Notes: generated by a model not told the origin, from the sequence alone. Positions 19,503 to 28,768 are shown, counted from the first letter of the stretch. The stretch is DNA of 64,000 bases from HdN1 sp964473645 (GCA_964473645.1 CAYYPW010000006.1:124001-188000), one strand, 5' to 3'. Numbers and translations: made by a program.

Positions 19503-20234
19503 CAATGAAAGATCGAGATTGAAAGACTAATGACTAATTCTGGTGATCTATAAACGCGGATGACGCATTTCTATGTTGTGAAGGAGTGTCTCATCAACAC
19601 ACCAGGCAACTCACTGGAGGCGATTGTACTTAGGTCTACTAATACATCCCAAAGGCTTACTACACAGCATTAAAGTGAGCTACTACAGCAAAACAATTGC
19701 TGAGTCGGAAATGAAGCCACAATATGTACGTTATTTATCAAAATGAGCCAATTAGATTATTGAGGCCACGAGGCAGAGAACAGGGATAGGTAATATTAAA
19801 TTAATGAGTAATGCTGGGGCGCTGCGAAATGAAGCAAATCGTAAAGAAGTGCCTCAATTGAAAATGAAAAAAAGATCTCTTTTGCGTTCGGCTAAATCTC
19901 ACGATATCTGGATTGAGTTTTAACGGCCCATGGCAAAGGGGAACCATCGTGCAAAACAGCCTCAACATAATTTTCAAATAAGAGGCCAGACGCAATAATG
20001 TCACCCACTCGGCCGATTTGGCCACTGATGGCCACTGTTGCCCAACGAGGGCATCCAACCCACCGAAATCCCGACATGCCATCACGCCAATTTGGATTAA
20101 CCACTTTTCAGATATCACACCCCTACACCACGCACTGCGCGCCCAAATAATAAACACAATGTATATTTTTCAATCTGAGGACTAGCGCTCGATATTCTTG
20201 TAGGATTTTTTATCGACAAACAGTATATTCCGCA

Positions 20235-20265
20235 CTGTACCGACGGTCATTTATTCGCGGTACAG
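20235..20265. promoter_or_regulatory. Inverted repeat upstream of glpR
   Basis: Perfect 8-bp arms CTGTACCG (20235-20242) and CGGTACAG (20258-20265) separated by 15 bases, about 210 bases before the glpR start. It could be an operator or an RNA hairpin. There is no T-run, so it is not a terminator. Confidence 0.5.
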
Positions 20266-20277
20266 GGAACTGCACCC

Positions 20278-20325
20278 ACTTGCGAAGCCCGTTATCGTTA
20301 ACGATGACTGGAAAAATTCGCAAGT
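20278..20325. promoter_or_regulatory. Nested palindrome upstream of glpR (possible GlpR operator)
   Basis: Outer arms ACTTGCGAA (20278-20286) and TTCGCAAGT (20317-20325) are perfect and enclose a nearly concentric perfect 12-base palindrome, ATCGTTAACGAT (20294-20305). DeoR-family GlpR binds palindromes containing TTCG/CGAA half-sites, so autoregulation is plausible, but binding is inferred only from position and symmetry. Confidence 0.45.
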
Positions 20326-20471
20326 CACACTACTATTCGATAACTAAAACAAATGGTTGCAGCCCGTTTCATCGCTTTCTCTATAACCATCGTCATTTGA
20401 AATACAACAGTGCCTTGCGCCCCAAGAGCCTTGAACCCCACGCTATGGACATCCTGAAAGCAGACAAGAAC

Positions 20472-21260
20472 ATGTCGCAACAAGCGCGACACGAAAAAAT
20501 AGTAGAACTGGTCACCGCGCGTGGTTTTGTGTCGGTCGATGATCTTGCCAATCATTTCAGCGTAACGCCGCAAACCATGCGTCGTGATATCAACACGCTC
20601 GCCGCTGATAATCGTGTGCGGCGTTTTCATGGTGGCGCCAGTGCGGCCCCCTCTACGCAAAACACGGAATGGTCGACCCGCAAACAATTGCAGTCCGAAG
20701 AAAAATCTCGCATTGCCCAACTGGTTGCAGATTACATTCCGGATCACGCCTCGCTGTTCATTAACATCGGCACCACCAATGAAGCCATTGCCAAAGCACT
20801 GCTTGGGCACCAGGGCTTGAAAATCATCACCAACAATTTACATGTGGCCGCCATCGTAAGCGGTAAGCCGGATTTCGACGTCATCATCGCCGGTGGCAAA
20901 GTGCGCAGCCGCGACGGTGGCATCATCGGCGAAGCCACCATGGACTTTGTGCAACAGTTTCGGGTCGACTACGGAATCATTGGTATCAGCGGCATTGATG
21001 ATGATGGCTCGCTCCTCGACTTTGACTACCAGGAGGTGCGGGTCTCGCAAGCGATCATCGCCAATTCCCGCGAAGTGGTATTGGCGGCCGACCATACCAA
21101 ATTCGGTCGCCGTGCCGTGATACGCCTGGGCGACCTGAGCGAGATCGATACCCTGGTCACCGACACCACCCCGGACGAACAATTTCGAACATTGCTCGAA
21201 AGCAACAATGTACATGTCTTGCTGGCCGACAATCCCGAAAGCCACCCGTCCGACGAGTAG
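20472..21260 (+). CDS. glpR: Glycerol-3-phosphate regulon repressor GlpR (DeoR family)
   Basis: A 262-residue DeoR-family repressor. The start at MSQQARHEK aligns with the beginning of E. coli GlpR; the open frame continues upstream to 20280, but that extension has no family similarity, and an ATG at 20445 is possible. An N-terminal helix-turn-helix (VDDLANHFSVTPQTMRRD) is followed by the sugar-phosphate sensor domain (FINIGTTNEAIAKALLG, GGKVRSRDGGIIGEAT, ISGIDDDGSLLDFDY), very close to E. coli GlpR. GlpR represses glycerol genes and is released by glycerol-3-phosphate. It precedes glpD by about 300 bases and is divided from it by a terminator, so the two genes probably have separate promoters. 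It might also control the divergent polyketide operon; this is inference from position. Confidence 0.94.
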   Translation: MSQQARHEKIVELVTARGFVSVDDLANHFSVTPQTMRRDINTLAADNRVRRFHGGASAAPSTQNTEWSTRKQLQSEEKSRIAQLVADYIPDHASLFINIGTTNEAIAKALLGHQGLKIITNNLHVAAIVSGKPDFDVIIAGGKVRSRDGGIIGEATMDFVQQFRVDYGIIGISGIDDDGSLLDFDYQEVRVSQAIIANSREVVLAADHTKFGRRAVIRLGDLSEIDTLVTDTTPDEQFRTLLESNNVHVLLADNPESHPSDE

Positions 21261-21271
21261 CCCTCCTTCTA

Positions 21272-21292
21272 CGCCCCCGGCTCACGGGGGCG
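21272..21292 (+). terminator. Intrinsic terminator after glpR
   Basis: Perfect 8-bp GC-rich stem CGCCCCCG (21272-21279) and CGGGGGCG (21285-21292) with a 5-base loop, 11 bases after the glpR stop. The following tract is T-rich (TGCTTGCTTCTTCC) but interrupted. Confidence 0.7.
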
Positions 21293-21472
21293 TGCTTGCT
21301 TCTTCCTTATATAGACTGGTCAATGATTTACCGGCAGACAGCCCGGTATTGTCATGTGTCATAGAGCCGCCCCCATTTGGGTAATCCACATCATTTTCCA
21401 TTTCCAACATTTGGCACTACGTTCCCACTAGCTTTGGCTACATTTCACCAACATTCTTTCTTTTATTTTCGA

Positions 21473-21523
21473 TTGTGAAATTCAAAAACTCGCATATACT
21501 ATTTTCATAACAGCAAACGAAAA
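21473..21523 (+). promoter_or_regulatory. Candidate glpD promoter with operator-like repeat
   Basis: TTGTGA (21473-21478) and TATACT (21495-21500) are spaced 16 bases apart and make a reasonable sigma-70 promoter. Directly downstream, TTTTC (21502-21506) and GAAAA (21519-21523) form a short inverted repeat around ATAACAGCAAAC, a plausible site for GlpR to block transcription. The glpD start codon follows 34 bases later. Confidence 0.5.
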
Positions 21524-21556
21524 CCGTGTATCCAACACCTGTGTAGAAGTCATCCT

Positions 21557-23152
21557 ATGAATGCGCCGGTTACCCAACTAAATCCCAAGAACGCAGACAG
21601 CGCCCCGCTTTTCGACCTTTTCGTCGTCGGTGGCGGCATTAATGGAGTTGGCATTGCCAATGATGCAGTGGGCCGCGGGCTCAGCGTAGCCGTGGTCGAG
21701 CAATCGGACTTTGCCAGCGCCACGTCTTCTGCCAGCAGCAAACTGATACACGGTGGTCTTCGATATCTGGAACATTACGAGTTTCGCCTGGTGAAGGAGG
21801 CCCTCGCCGAGCGCGAAGTGCTGCTGGCCAAGGCTCCGCACCTGATCAAGCCCATGCGCTTCATTCTTCCACACCGCCCGCATCTGCGCCCGGCATGGAT
21901 GATTCGCATTGGCCTGTTTCTCTATGACCACTTGAGCACGCGCTGCAAGTTGCCCGGGTCATGCGGTTTACATCTCGATCCCGAGAATGCTGAAAACCCC
22001 TTGAACGCATCCATTCGCTTCGGTTTTGAATATTCAGATTGTTGGGTAGATGACGCTCGCCTGGTCGTACTCAATGCCATGCAGGCCCGCGATCAGGGCG
22101 CTACGCTGATGACGCGTACCCGTTGCCAGTCTGCGCACCGCAAAAATGGTATTTGGCACATCGCCGTTGAAAATATCGATAGTGGGCAAGTGCAATATTT
22201 CCGCGCAAAAGCATTGATCAATGCTGCGGGCCCTTGGGCACAGAAATTTATTGAAGACGGCCTAAAAACAAAATCACCCCGCAATATCCGCTTGATCAAA
22301 GGCAGTCATTTTGTGGTGCCACGCATCCATAACGGTGAGCATGCCTACATTCTTCAAAATGAAGATCAGCGCATTGTATTTGTGATCCCTTACAACCAGT
22401 ATTTCTCGGTCGTAGGCACCACAGATAAAGAATACAAAGGCGATCCGGCCAAAGTGGCTATGGATGACGAAGAAGAAGCCTATCTGCTGGATGTGGTTAA
22501 CAAACACTTCAAGCGTCAGTTGAGCAGCGCCGATATCGTCTGGCGTTACTCAGGTGTGCGCCCCCTGTGTGATGACGAATCAGATTCGCCCTCGGCCATT
22601 ACCCGCGATTACACGTTGGAAATTCAAGCCGACGAAAATCAGCAGGCACCGATACTGTCAGTGTTTGGCGGCAAGATCACCACCTACCGCAAACTCGCAG
22701 AGTCGGCCATGCACTCGCTCAAACCGTTTTTCCCGCAGATGGGTGCTAGCTGGACAGCAACCCGCCCACTGCCAGGCGGTGACATCGACGGCGATTTCGA
22801 GCAGTGGCTGATTCAGCTTGCGCGCGATTACCCTTGGGTACCGGCGGGCATGTTACGCCGCATGGCAAACGCCTACGGTACTAATGTAACGGCGATACTC
22901 GAAAAATCCCGTCAGCTTGCGGATCTCGGCGAGCATGTCGGGGCCGATTTATATGAAGCAGAAGTCAATTACCTGGCAACCCAGGAATGGGCGCGCACTG
23001 CAGAAGACATTTTGTGGCGCCGCAGCAAACTGGGCTTGTTTGTCGAAGCAGATGGTCGCTTTGTACTGGAGCAACTGTTAGCAAAGAAATTACAGGGTTG
23101 GTTGCAAGCGGCTGAATTGGCGAGCGCTTATTCACACGCGAGCAATGGCTAA
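21557..23152 (+). CDS. glpD: Aerobic glycerol-3-phosphate dehydrogenase
   Basis: A full-length 531-residue FAD enzyme that oxidises sn-glycerol-3-phosphate to dihydroxyacetone phosphate at the inner membrane and feeds electrons to ubiquinone. VVGGGINGVGIANDA is the FAD-binding loop; SSASSKLIHGGLRYLEHYEF is the strongly conserved GlpD substrate-site block; IKGSHFVVPR and GGKITTYRKLAE are further family blocks, and length fits E. coli GlpD (~501) with a short N-terminal addition. With GlpK it turns glycerol into DHAP, the proposed co-substrate of the AfsA domain in the neighbouring cluster. A strong terminator follows. Confidence 0.97.
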   Translation: MNAPVTQLNPKNADSAPLFDLFVVGGGINGVGIANDAVGRGLSVAVVEQSDFASATSSASSKLIHGGLRYLEHYEFRLVKEALAEREVLLAKAPHLIKPMRFILPHRPHLRPAWMIRIGLFLYDHLSTRCKLPGSCGLHLDPENAENPLNASIRFGFEYSDCWVDDARLVVLNAMQARDQGATLMTRTRCQSAHRKNGIWHIAVENIDSGQVQYFRAKALINAAGPWAQKFIEDGLKTKSPRNIRLIKGSHFVVPRIHNGEHAYILQNEDQRIVFVIPYNQYFSVVGTTDKEYKGDPAKVAMDDEEEAYLLDVVNKHFKRQLSSADIVWRYSGVRPLCDDESDSPSAITRDYTLEIQADENQQAPILSVFGGKITTYRKLAESAMHSLKPFFPQMGASWTATRPLPGGDIDGDFEQWLIQLARDYPWVPAGMLRRMANAYGTNVTAILEKSRQLADLGEHVGADLYEAEVNYLATQEWARTAEDILWRRSKLGLFVEADGRFVLEQLLAKKLQGWLQAAELASAYSHASNG

Positions 23153-23197
23153 CGTAACATTTTCAAGTTTTAACACCTACCTCACTCTTGTGGTTAA

Positions 23198-23235
23198 GCC
23201 GGTATCCTAACCCCCTTGGATACCGGCTCTTTTTT
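23198..23235 (+). terminator. Intrinsic terminator after glpD
   Basis: Perfect 10-bp stem GCCGGTATCC (23198-23207) and GGATACCGGC (23218-23227), a 10-base loop, then TCTTTTTT. It lies 45 bases after the glpD stop and just before the 3' end of the convergent DUF3999 gene. Confidence 0.88.
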
Positions 23236-24811
23236 ATGCCGGTTTCCGCAGCAATTGCCAAACCATCCCCCCTAGTAACCCAACGCCCAATAACAGAATT
23301 CCCCATAGCATTAACTTTTTGCGCCCATCGTCTGTGACAATGGCAGTGGGAGATGCCACGGGCATTGCCACACTCAGCGCAGACGTTATAACGGTCGCCT
23401 GCCCCATCGACTGCAGTGTCGATTCGCCTGCGTAACCGGGGATCAAGGTGTTCAATGGCAGGTTGGCGGGTTTCGCGTCTACGTTCCCAATATTCAATCG
23501 ATATGGTGGATTGCCTTGTGCGAGAAACACCACCTGAATCTCGGTCATTGCCACTCGCACCGTGGGCGCGGTTTCGCCCAAACCACTACCGCGTGCATCC
23601 CAGTGCAGTCGCAGTTGCTGAACAGGTAAGGCAGGAAGACTGATTTCATTTTGCAGGCTTTCCACGCCGTTGACCGGTACTCGCGACAGCACGCTGCGCG
23701 CCAGCAACTGCCAAGCGGGTTCGATTGGAGCGCGCGTACTGGGCTTGTGTCCATGCAGAATCATTGACCGCCATTGACTGAGTTGACGCTTATAGTGGTC
23801 GTTATGCAGGTGGGTTTGCGAATACGCGTGTGGTTGCGGATAGACGCGGCCACTGACATCGACCGGCGCGACAGTATTTGCCGCCAATGATTCCACCCGT
23901 AAACGTTCCAACGGTAACGCCAGAGGTAAGCCCCACAGATAACTGTTTTCTTCGGAGGTGGCGGGTGTGGGCAGCGGCTCCGACCAGGTAAGTGCAGCTT
24001 CCTGCGTTTGCGTGAGACGGTTCACTACGCTGGCCGCTGTCAACATGGGCGCTTCGGTCGGCTGTTGCCATACCAGGCGTAAATAACGTGCCTGCCCTCC
24101 TGAGAGCGCAATTAAATTCTGCTTAATCTGCTCCCCTTCAAAGCTCAGATTGACCCACTGCCCTTCTGACCAGTGTTGCCAATGCTGCAGATCGTTACTG
24201 GCTTCAATTGAAAAACGCTGAAACCCTTCCGGGATTTGCGCCGCGTCCAGCATTAGCTGAAAGAGTCGATCGTGGCGATCACCCAAATCCAGGAGCCAGC
24301 CACGCAATTTGACGGCTGCGTTCACCTCCTGTGGCGCGCGCACTGCAATGACCTGGCCACTGGCATTCACATCGACACGCACATCCGCCATACCAGCAGA
24401 CTGATCCGCCAGATACAAAGGAAAGAATCGCGCTTCTATGATTTTATTATTGTGGGCTTGACGCTCGCTGCTGGGTAGCAGGGCGAAAGGCATCGTATCG
24501 CCATTGGCATTCAGCACACGAAGATCCCGCAAATCGGCAAACGCGGCAGCGAAACGAACCTGCATGGGTAATACCGCACGAAACCAAGGACCAGCCCCCT
24601 TCACCTCAAGGGGAATTTCACGCACATTCTGCGCAGCGGAATCGTTCGCTTGTACCGGTGACGACATGATGAAAAATAACGCCCATAATGCGCTGCACAG
24701 CATCGCTGTTCTGCGCCAGTCAGAAGAAGGTGTTGCTGCATTCAATGGCTTTCGCATGTTTCTGACCCAATTGCGTTTGGTATTACCCTCAGCACGAATG
24801 ACACGAATCAT
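23234..24811 (-). CDS. DUF3999 family protein (exported, C-terminal membrane anchor)
   Basis: A 525-residue protein with an N-terminal hydrophobic signal (about residues 36-55), a large beta-rich extracytoplasmic region and a single C-terminal transmembrane helix (LMLWGILLLGVGLLGG) followed by a short basic tail. This layout and motifs such as LRDLRVLNANGD match the DUF3999 family, whose function is unknown. Its ATG overlaps the stop of the DUF2339 gene by four bases (ATGA), so the pair is translationally coupled; DUF2339 and DUF3999 genes are commonly adjacent in gammaproteobacteria, which suggests one complex at the inner membrane. A start about 19 codons further in (MRKPLN) is also possible. 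Confidence 0.82.
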   Translation of the reverse strand: MIRVIRAEGNTKRNWVRNMRKPLNAATPSSDWRRTAMLCSALWALFFIMSSPVQANDSAAQNVREIPLEVKGAGPWFRAVLPMQVRFAAAFADLRDLRVLNANGDTMPFALLPSSERQAHNNKIIEARFFPLYLADQSAGMADVRVDVNASGQVIAVRAPQEVNAAVKLRGWLLDLGDRHDRLFQLMLDAAQIPEGFQRFSIEASNDLQHWQHWSEGQWVNLSFEGEQIKQNLIALSGGQARYLRLVWQQPTEAPMLTAASVVNRLTQTQEAALTWSEPLPTPATSEENSYLWGLPLALPLERLRVESLAANTVAPVDVSGRVYPQPHAYSQTHLHNDHYKRQLSQWRSMILHGHKPSTRAPIEPAWQLLARSVLSRVPVNGVESLQNEISLPALPVQQLRLHWDARGSGLGETAPTVRVAMTEIQVVFLAQGNPPYRLNIGNVDAKPANLPLNTLIPGYAGESTLQSMGQATVITSALSVAMPVASPTAIVTDDGRKKLMLWGILLLGVGLLGGMVWQLLRKPA

Positions 24812-27800
24812 TCAGATACTTGTGAATCTGAGGTTTTGTCTGGCTCCGGTCGACGTGGTGGAAGCGGCGCAAAATAACCCACCACCAATAACAAAACGCC
24901 CACGCCCATAAATGAAATGACGCGCTCCAGCCCCCCGCGATTGCCTAACTCGATGAAGAAGAGTTTCGCCACGACGATGACGATAAGCACACCGCCCGCT
25001 AGCCACAGCTGACGCAACCCTTTTTTATGTCCCACAATCATCAAGCCAAGGGCAAGCAGGGTCCACAAAATGGACAGGCTGGCTTGTACCAGCATCGACG
25101 ATAACTGCGCATCGAGATTGAAGGGTACGTCCGCCCAGTGATACGCGGTTCTGAATACGCTTGCAGTCAATAGCGCAAAGAGCGATACGCCCATGAGGAT
25201 AATCGGTACGCTTGATCGCAAAGGACCCGATTGCAAATGGTCGGATTGCGAAGCCGGTGGAACCCCAAGCATCAAAACGGGTAGCACTTTACGCGACCAC
25301 TGCATGACACCGAACAAGGCAAATAACATGGCCAATTCGAGTGGGTTGATCAATGGCAAAAAGGGCAATGGGGAAGCATCACCGTCGCTGTTGCCATTGG
25401 CGAGCCAGAACCATGCAAACAATACAATCGCCACAGGCAAGGTTGCATAGGTACGATATTCTTTTTCAAACGCATTGATCGGCCAGCCCAAATGGCGTGG
25501 CGAGACCATCAACAGCAAAAAGAAAGCCGGTACCAATACCCAACCCAACCATCGCCAGGCACTGTCAGGTTCTGCGAGTTGGTAGAACACATATTGCAGT
25601 TCCAGGGATGGCAGTGCGACGACACACCAGCACCCGGCAATGTGGGCAGCACTCAACCATCGAGGGCGCAATAAATCGGGCAATTGTTTCAAATGCCAGA
25701 CATGAGCGGCCAGGGTCACAGCCCAGGCTAGCCAGCCCCACTCTGCCAGTGGATGATAAGTATCACCGGCCAGCAGGGTCAGCGTTACCAATGCAAACGG
25801 CATGAGACTTACGCATAGATGTGCCAGGGTGCGCCATTCGGCACGCCGTGCAACCCAACCCCACCCACCTAGCGTGACCGCAATGACCAACACGGCAATA
25901 TGGGCGCGCGCATCGGGTGCGACAAATCGGGCGATTTCGGCGAATGCGGTAAAGCCCCACCAACCCGCACTCCACAACAGCATCAATGTCGATAGTTGCG
26001 CAATGGGTTTTGGACGCATCCACGCTGCGTTATCTTGAGTCACGTCCAGGGATCGCGACACGACATGTAGACGCCAGGCACTGATAAATGCGGCGGCGGC
26101 CAATACGGCAGGCGTCCAGAAACCCATATGCGCCAAGGGTGACAAGTCTAATAGGCGCGCCTGAACATCGAAGCCTTGATCAAATACGCCTCCCGCAAAA
26201 AAGAATGTCAAGCCCGACATCACCTCAAGCAAACAACCGAAATAGAAGGCGCTGCGTTGCGCACGCAATAACGCCAGCCAAATGATAATGAGACCACTTA
26301 CGCCCCATACAGCACTGGCGTTATCCCAGCTCAGCACAAACAGCACAGCCAAGTTAATAAATATCAAGCCAACGATTAATACCCATGAGAGCCCCTTGAG
26401 AATGCGGGTGTCGGCACGTGCAAAGGGATGTCGAGCGGTCATGATCATGCCTGCAATCAAGGCCACACCAACCCAAGAAGCAGCCAGCAAGCCTTTCCAA
26501 CCGGAGGCGAATACGCCTTGGGCGCCGCCATCCATTTCCATATGGGTCAGGAACAAAGCACCCCCTAATAGCTGCACGGCGAATCCGCAGAACAGAAAGC
26601 TTTTCGATGGCAAGCGCAGCGCAAAATACAAGGAAATCAAGCCTGCCAATGCCCAAAGCAAAGCCGTGCCTTGTGCATAGAAAAACAAGGGTACCAATAA
26701 ATACAGGAACGCCAGGCCCAGACAGGCGAGCACGGGAAGAAAACGCTGCTCCCAGCGCGATGGGCCGTAATCTTGGGCGTTATCACCATCAGCGGATCGC
26801 GCCAGAAATGTGCTGCGGTGCAAATGGTAGTGCGAAAACAATAACGCCACGCCCAGGAGCGCGCTGCCCAGCGGCGCACCACTCACCATGCTCTCATCCC
26901 CTGGCATCAAGGTGCCTGCATAATTGAATGCGGCACACAACTGCAAAAACAGCGCAAACAAACGCGCCAAAGATCGCTGTTGCCGGTGACCGATCCAATA
27001 AAGCCCGGCGCCTTCCACTGCCCACGCCGTGGCGGTCCAGTTGGCATCCAGTGCCAATGGAATGGCAAGCGTGCCAAAAACAACCCCCAACGCAAGACAG
27101 ATTTCTACCAGCAATTGCACACTTTCATGCGCGCGTTGTTTAACGAACTGTGCAATGCCCAGGTAGAAGATCCCCATGAACAATGCACTGAACGCAGCAC
27201 CGAATTCCAAATGCGAAATCACGGCATACTGCAGCCCAAAGCCAATCAGCGGGGGGCCAAATAAAAGTGAGGCATCCACATAATCCGCCTGCCGGGCTGA
27301 CCAACGCAGCACATCGCTGGTTTCCACACTGGCGGAAAGCTCACGCATCTCCAGCAGTTTACGCCGGCTGAATAACAAACCAATACCCACATACATGAGA
27401 AAGAACAACACCAAGAAAGGCTCAGTGCTTCCCAGCAGTTCGGGCGTGTAAGAGCGCAAGCCCCAGGCAAAGCCGATACCAAAGGTGCCGACAAAACCGA
27501 TCAAATTGAGGATGCGCCATGCCTTATACCAGGCAATCACCATGATCGCGGTATTCAACAGGGCAAAATACGAAAAGAGTGCGACATGATTGCCACTGCC
27601 GGTAGACGTTAGAATGGGGGCGGCAAATGCACCCATGATCGCAGCACTGGCTAACCCAACTGCATTTTGCAAAATCGCCAGAGCAATCAGACTGGCTGTT
27701 AGCATCAATAACAATACAGTGGCAAATCCCGACGGCAATAACGGATGCAATCGAAACGCGGCGAACACGGTGAGATACATTACGCCAATGCCCAACCCCT

Positions 27801-28665
27801 GCATGACCAAGGCATAGCTGGTGTTTCGCGCACGTAACTTCCACCCCAAGGCAATCATGACCAGACCAGCGAAGGCGACGCCGGCATAACGCAGTTCGAT
27901 AGGCACGACGACATCTTTGGTGGCATAACGCAGCAGAAATGCCAGCCCCAGAAACAACAGCAGAGCCCCCATGCGTAGCACGACATTGCCACCCAACAAC
28001 CAGGTACGTGCAGCAACCAGTGCCTTGCCGATTAACGATGGCTGTGAGGGGCGTGAAGGACGCTTGCGTGCACGTGCAGCAGCCTGGCGTTCCGATGGGG
28101 GAACCGTCGCGCGAGTAGTCTGACGCTCTGACGGCGCTGCAGGAGTAACGTCATGGGCAGGAGGGATTTCGTTGGCAGCCGCCATCGCGGTCATCGGCTC
28201 AACATGTGCATCTACATCTTCAGACTGCAGTACCGCCTCGGGGGCATTATTCCCCATTGCCTGAGTGGGGTCTGGCGTCGGCGTTAGTGATGAGGGTGCA
28301 GATTGTGAAGCCGCTGCGTGCAACGGATCAACAGGAGAAGTATCTGTTTGTAAAGGCGCCGTCTGGTCAATTTCAATGGGAGTGGTAGCGGATTCAGGAG
28401 GAGCATCAGTGGGTATGGGGGGCGCAGCAACCGCATTTTTCTCGAGCTGTTGCAATCGTTCAACAACGGCGGTGGTACCCCGCTCAAACCGGGTTTCAAA
28501 CGCTTTGAGCGCCTCGTTCAATTCAGTATTCTGTCGTCGAAGTTGTTGCAGCACTCTCGACTGCCCTATCGACAAACCCACGGCAGCACCAAGAATTGCG
28601 CCAGTCAAAGACTCGCCCGCAATTCCACCCACCACCAGGCCAAACAACATAAATAACCAAGGCAT
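24808..28665 (-). CDS. DUF2339 multi-spanning membrane protein
   Basis: A very large (1285-residue) inner-membrane protein. It starts with a hydrophobic hairpin rich in Gly (GLVVGGIAGES), then a coiled-coil stretch (about 38-75), a Pro/Ala/Thr-rich linker with a basic patch (about 75-210), and from about residue 220 to the end more than twenty hydrophobic segments. This is the DUF2339 pattern; the biochemical role is unknown, though the many-helix body has been compared with envelope-polymer membrane enzymes. It is the first gene of a coupled pair with DUF3999. The reverse strand carries many spurious open frames caused by the biased hydrophobic codons. Confidence 0.85.
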   Translation of the reverse strand: MPWLFMLFGLVVGGIAGESLTGAILGAAVGLSIGQSRVLQQLRRQNTELNEALKAFETRFERGTTAVVERLQQLEKNAVAAPPIPTDAPPESATTPIEIDQTAPLQTDTSPVDPLHAAASQSAPSSLTPTPDPTQAMGNNAPEAVLQSEDVDAHVEPMTAMAAANEIPPAHDVTPAAPSERQTTRATVPPSERQAAARARKRPSRPSQPSLIGKALVAARTWLLGGNVVLRMGALLLFLGLAFLLRYATKDVVVPIELRYAGVAFAGLVMIALGWKLRARNTSYALVMQGLGIGVMYLTVFAAFRLHPLLPSGFATVLLLMLTASLIALAILQNAVGLASAAIMGAFAAPILTSTGSGNHVALFSYFALLNTAIMVIAWYKAWRILNLIGFVGTFGIGFAWGLRSYTPELLGSTEPFLVLFFLMYVGIGLLFSRRKLLEMRELSASVETSDVLRWSARQADYVDASLLFGPPLIGFGLQYAVISHLEFGAAFSALFMGIFYLGIAQFVKQRAHESVQLLVEICLALGVVFGTLAIPLALDANWTATAWAVEGAGLYWIGHRQQRSLARLFALFLQLCAAFNYAGTLMPGDESMVSGAPLGSALLGVALLFSHYHLHRSTFLARSADGDNAQDYGPSRWEQRFLPVLACLGLAFLYLLVPLFFYAQGTALLWALAGLISLYFALRLPSKSFLFCGFAVQLLGGALFLTHMEMDGGAQGVFASGWKGLLAASWVGVALIAGMIMTARHPFARADTRILKGLSWVLIVGLIFINLAVLFVLSWDNASAVWGVSGLIIIWLALLRAQRSAFYFGCLLEVMSGLTFFFAGGVFDQGFDVQARLLDLSPLAHMGFWTPAVLAAAAFISAWRLHVVSRSLDVTQDNAAWMRPKPIAQLSTLMLLWSAGWWGFTAFAEIARFVAPDARAHIAVLVIAVTLGGWGWVARRAEWRTLAHLCVSLMPFALVTLTLLAGDTYHPLAEWGWLAWAVTLAAHVWHLKQLPDLLRPRWLSAAHIAGCWCVVALPSLELQYVFYQLAEPDSAWRWLGWVLVPAFFLLLMVSPRHLGWPINAFEKEYRTYATLPVAIVLFAWFWLANGNSDGDASPLPFLPLINPLELAMLFALFGVMQWSRKVLPVLMLGVPPASQSDHLQSGPLRSSVPIILMGVSLFALLTASVFRTAYHWADVPFNLDAQLSSMLVQASLSILWTLLALGLMIVGHKKGLRQLWLAGGVLIVIVVAKLFFIELGNRGGLERVISFMGVGVLLLVVGYFAPLPPRRPEPDKTSDSQVSE

Positions 28666-28744
28666 GTGATTTGAAATCCCTTTGAAAAATGACTGATCCT
28701 ATCGATCAACTATTTCGTGACAAAATGTGCTCGTGAAAAGCGTT

Positions 28745-28766
28745 GCGAGCGAACAACCTTGCTCGC
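28745..28766 (-). terminator. Possible terminator after the histidine kinase gene
   Basis: Stem GCGAGC (28745-28750) and GCTCGC (28761-28766) directly beyond the kinase stop codon; on the minus strand it is followed by AACGCTTTTC, a weak T-tract. The stem is short, so this is tentative. Confidence 0.35.
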
Positions 28767-28768
28767 GA

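Larger units (their letters stand above)
19503..20471. other. Gene-free, AT-rich divergent intergenic region
   Basis: About 970 bases between the cluster operon (minus) and glpR (plus). It must hold the promoters of both. I see no convincing gene: the longest open frame (19801-20157, minus, 118 codons) overlaps another of 70 codons and neither resembles a family I know. A small hairpin CAGCAA/TTGCTG lies at 19686-19702, and two large inverted repeats lie at 20235-20265 and 20278-20325. One 60-base line counted by hand (19681-19740) is 35% GC, well below nearby coding sequence. This may be the scar of the cluster's insertion into the glycerol locus. Confidence 0.6.

Noticed and set aside
19801..20157. 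Minus-strand open frame of 118 codons between the cluster and glpR
   Set aside because: It overlaps another frame of 70 codons, has no ribosome site and matches no family I know; composition is that of the AT-rich spacer. Kept only as a possible remnant.
20280..20471. N-terminal extension of GlpR by 64 residues
   Set aside because: It runs over the nested palindrome and has no similarity to DeoR proteins; the family begins at the chosen ATG.
24808..28665. Many plus-strand open frames of 60-130 codons over the DUF2339 gene
   Set aside because: They mirror the codon bias of a very hydrophobic protein and have no ribosome sites or family motifs.
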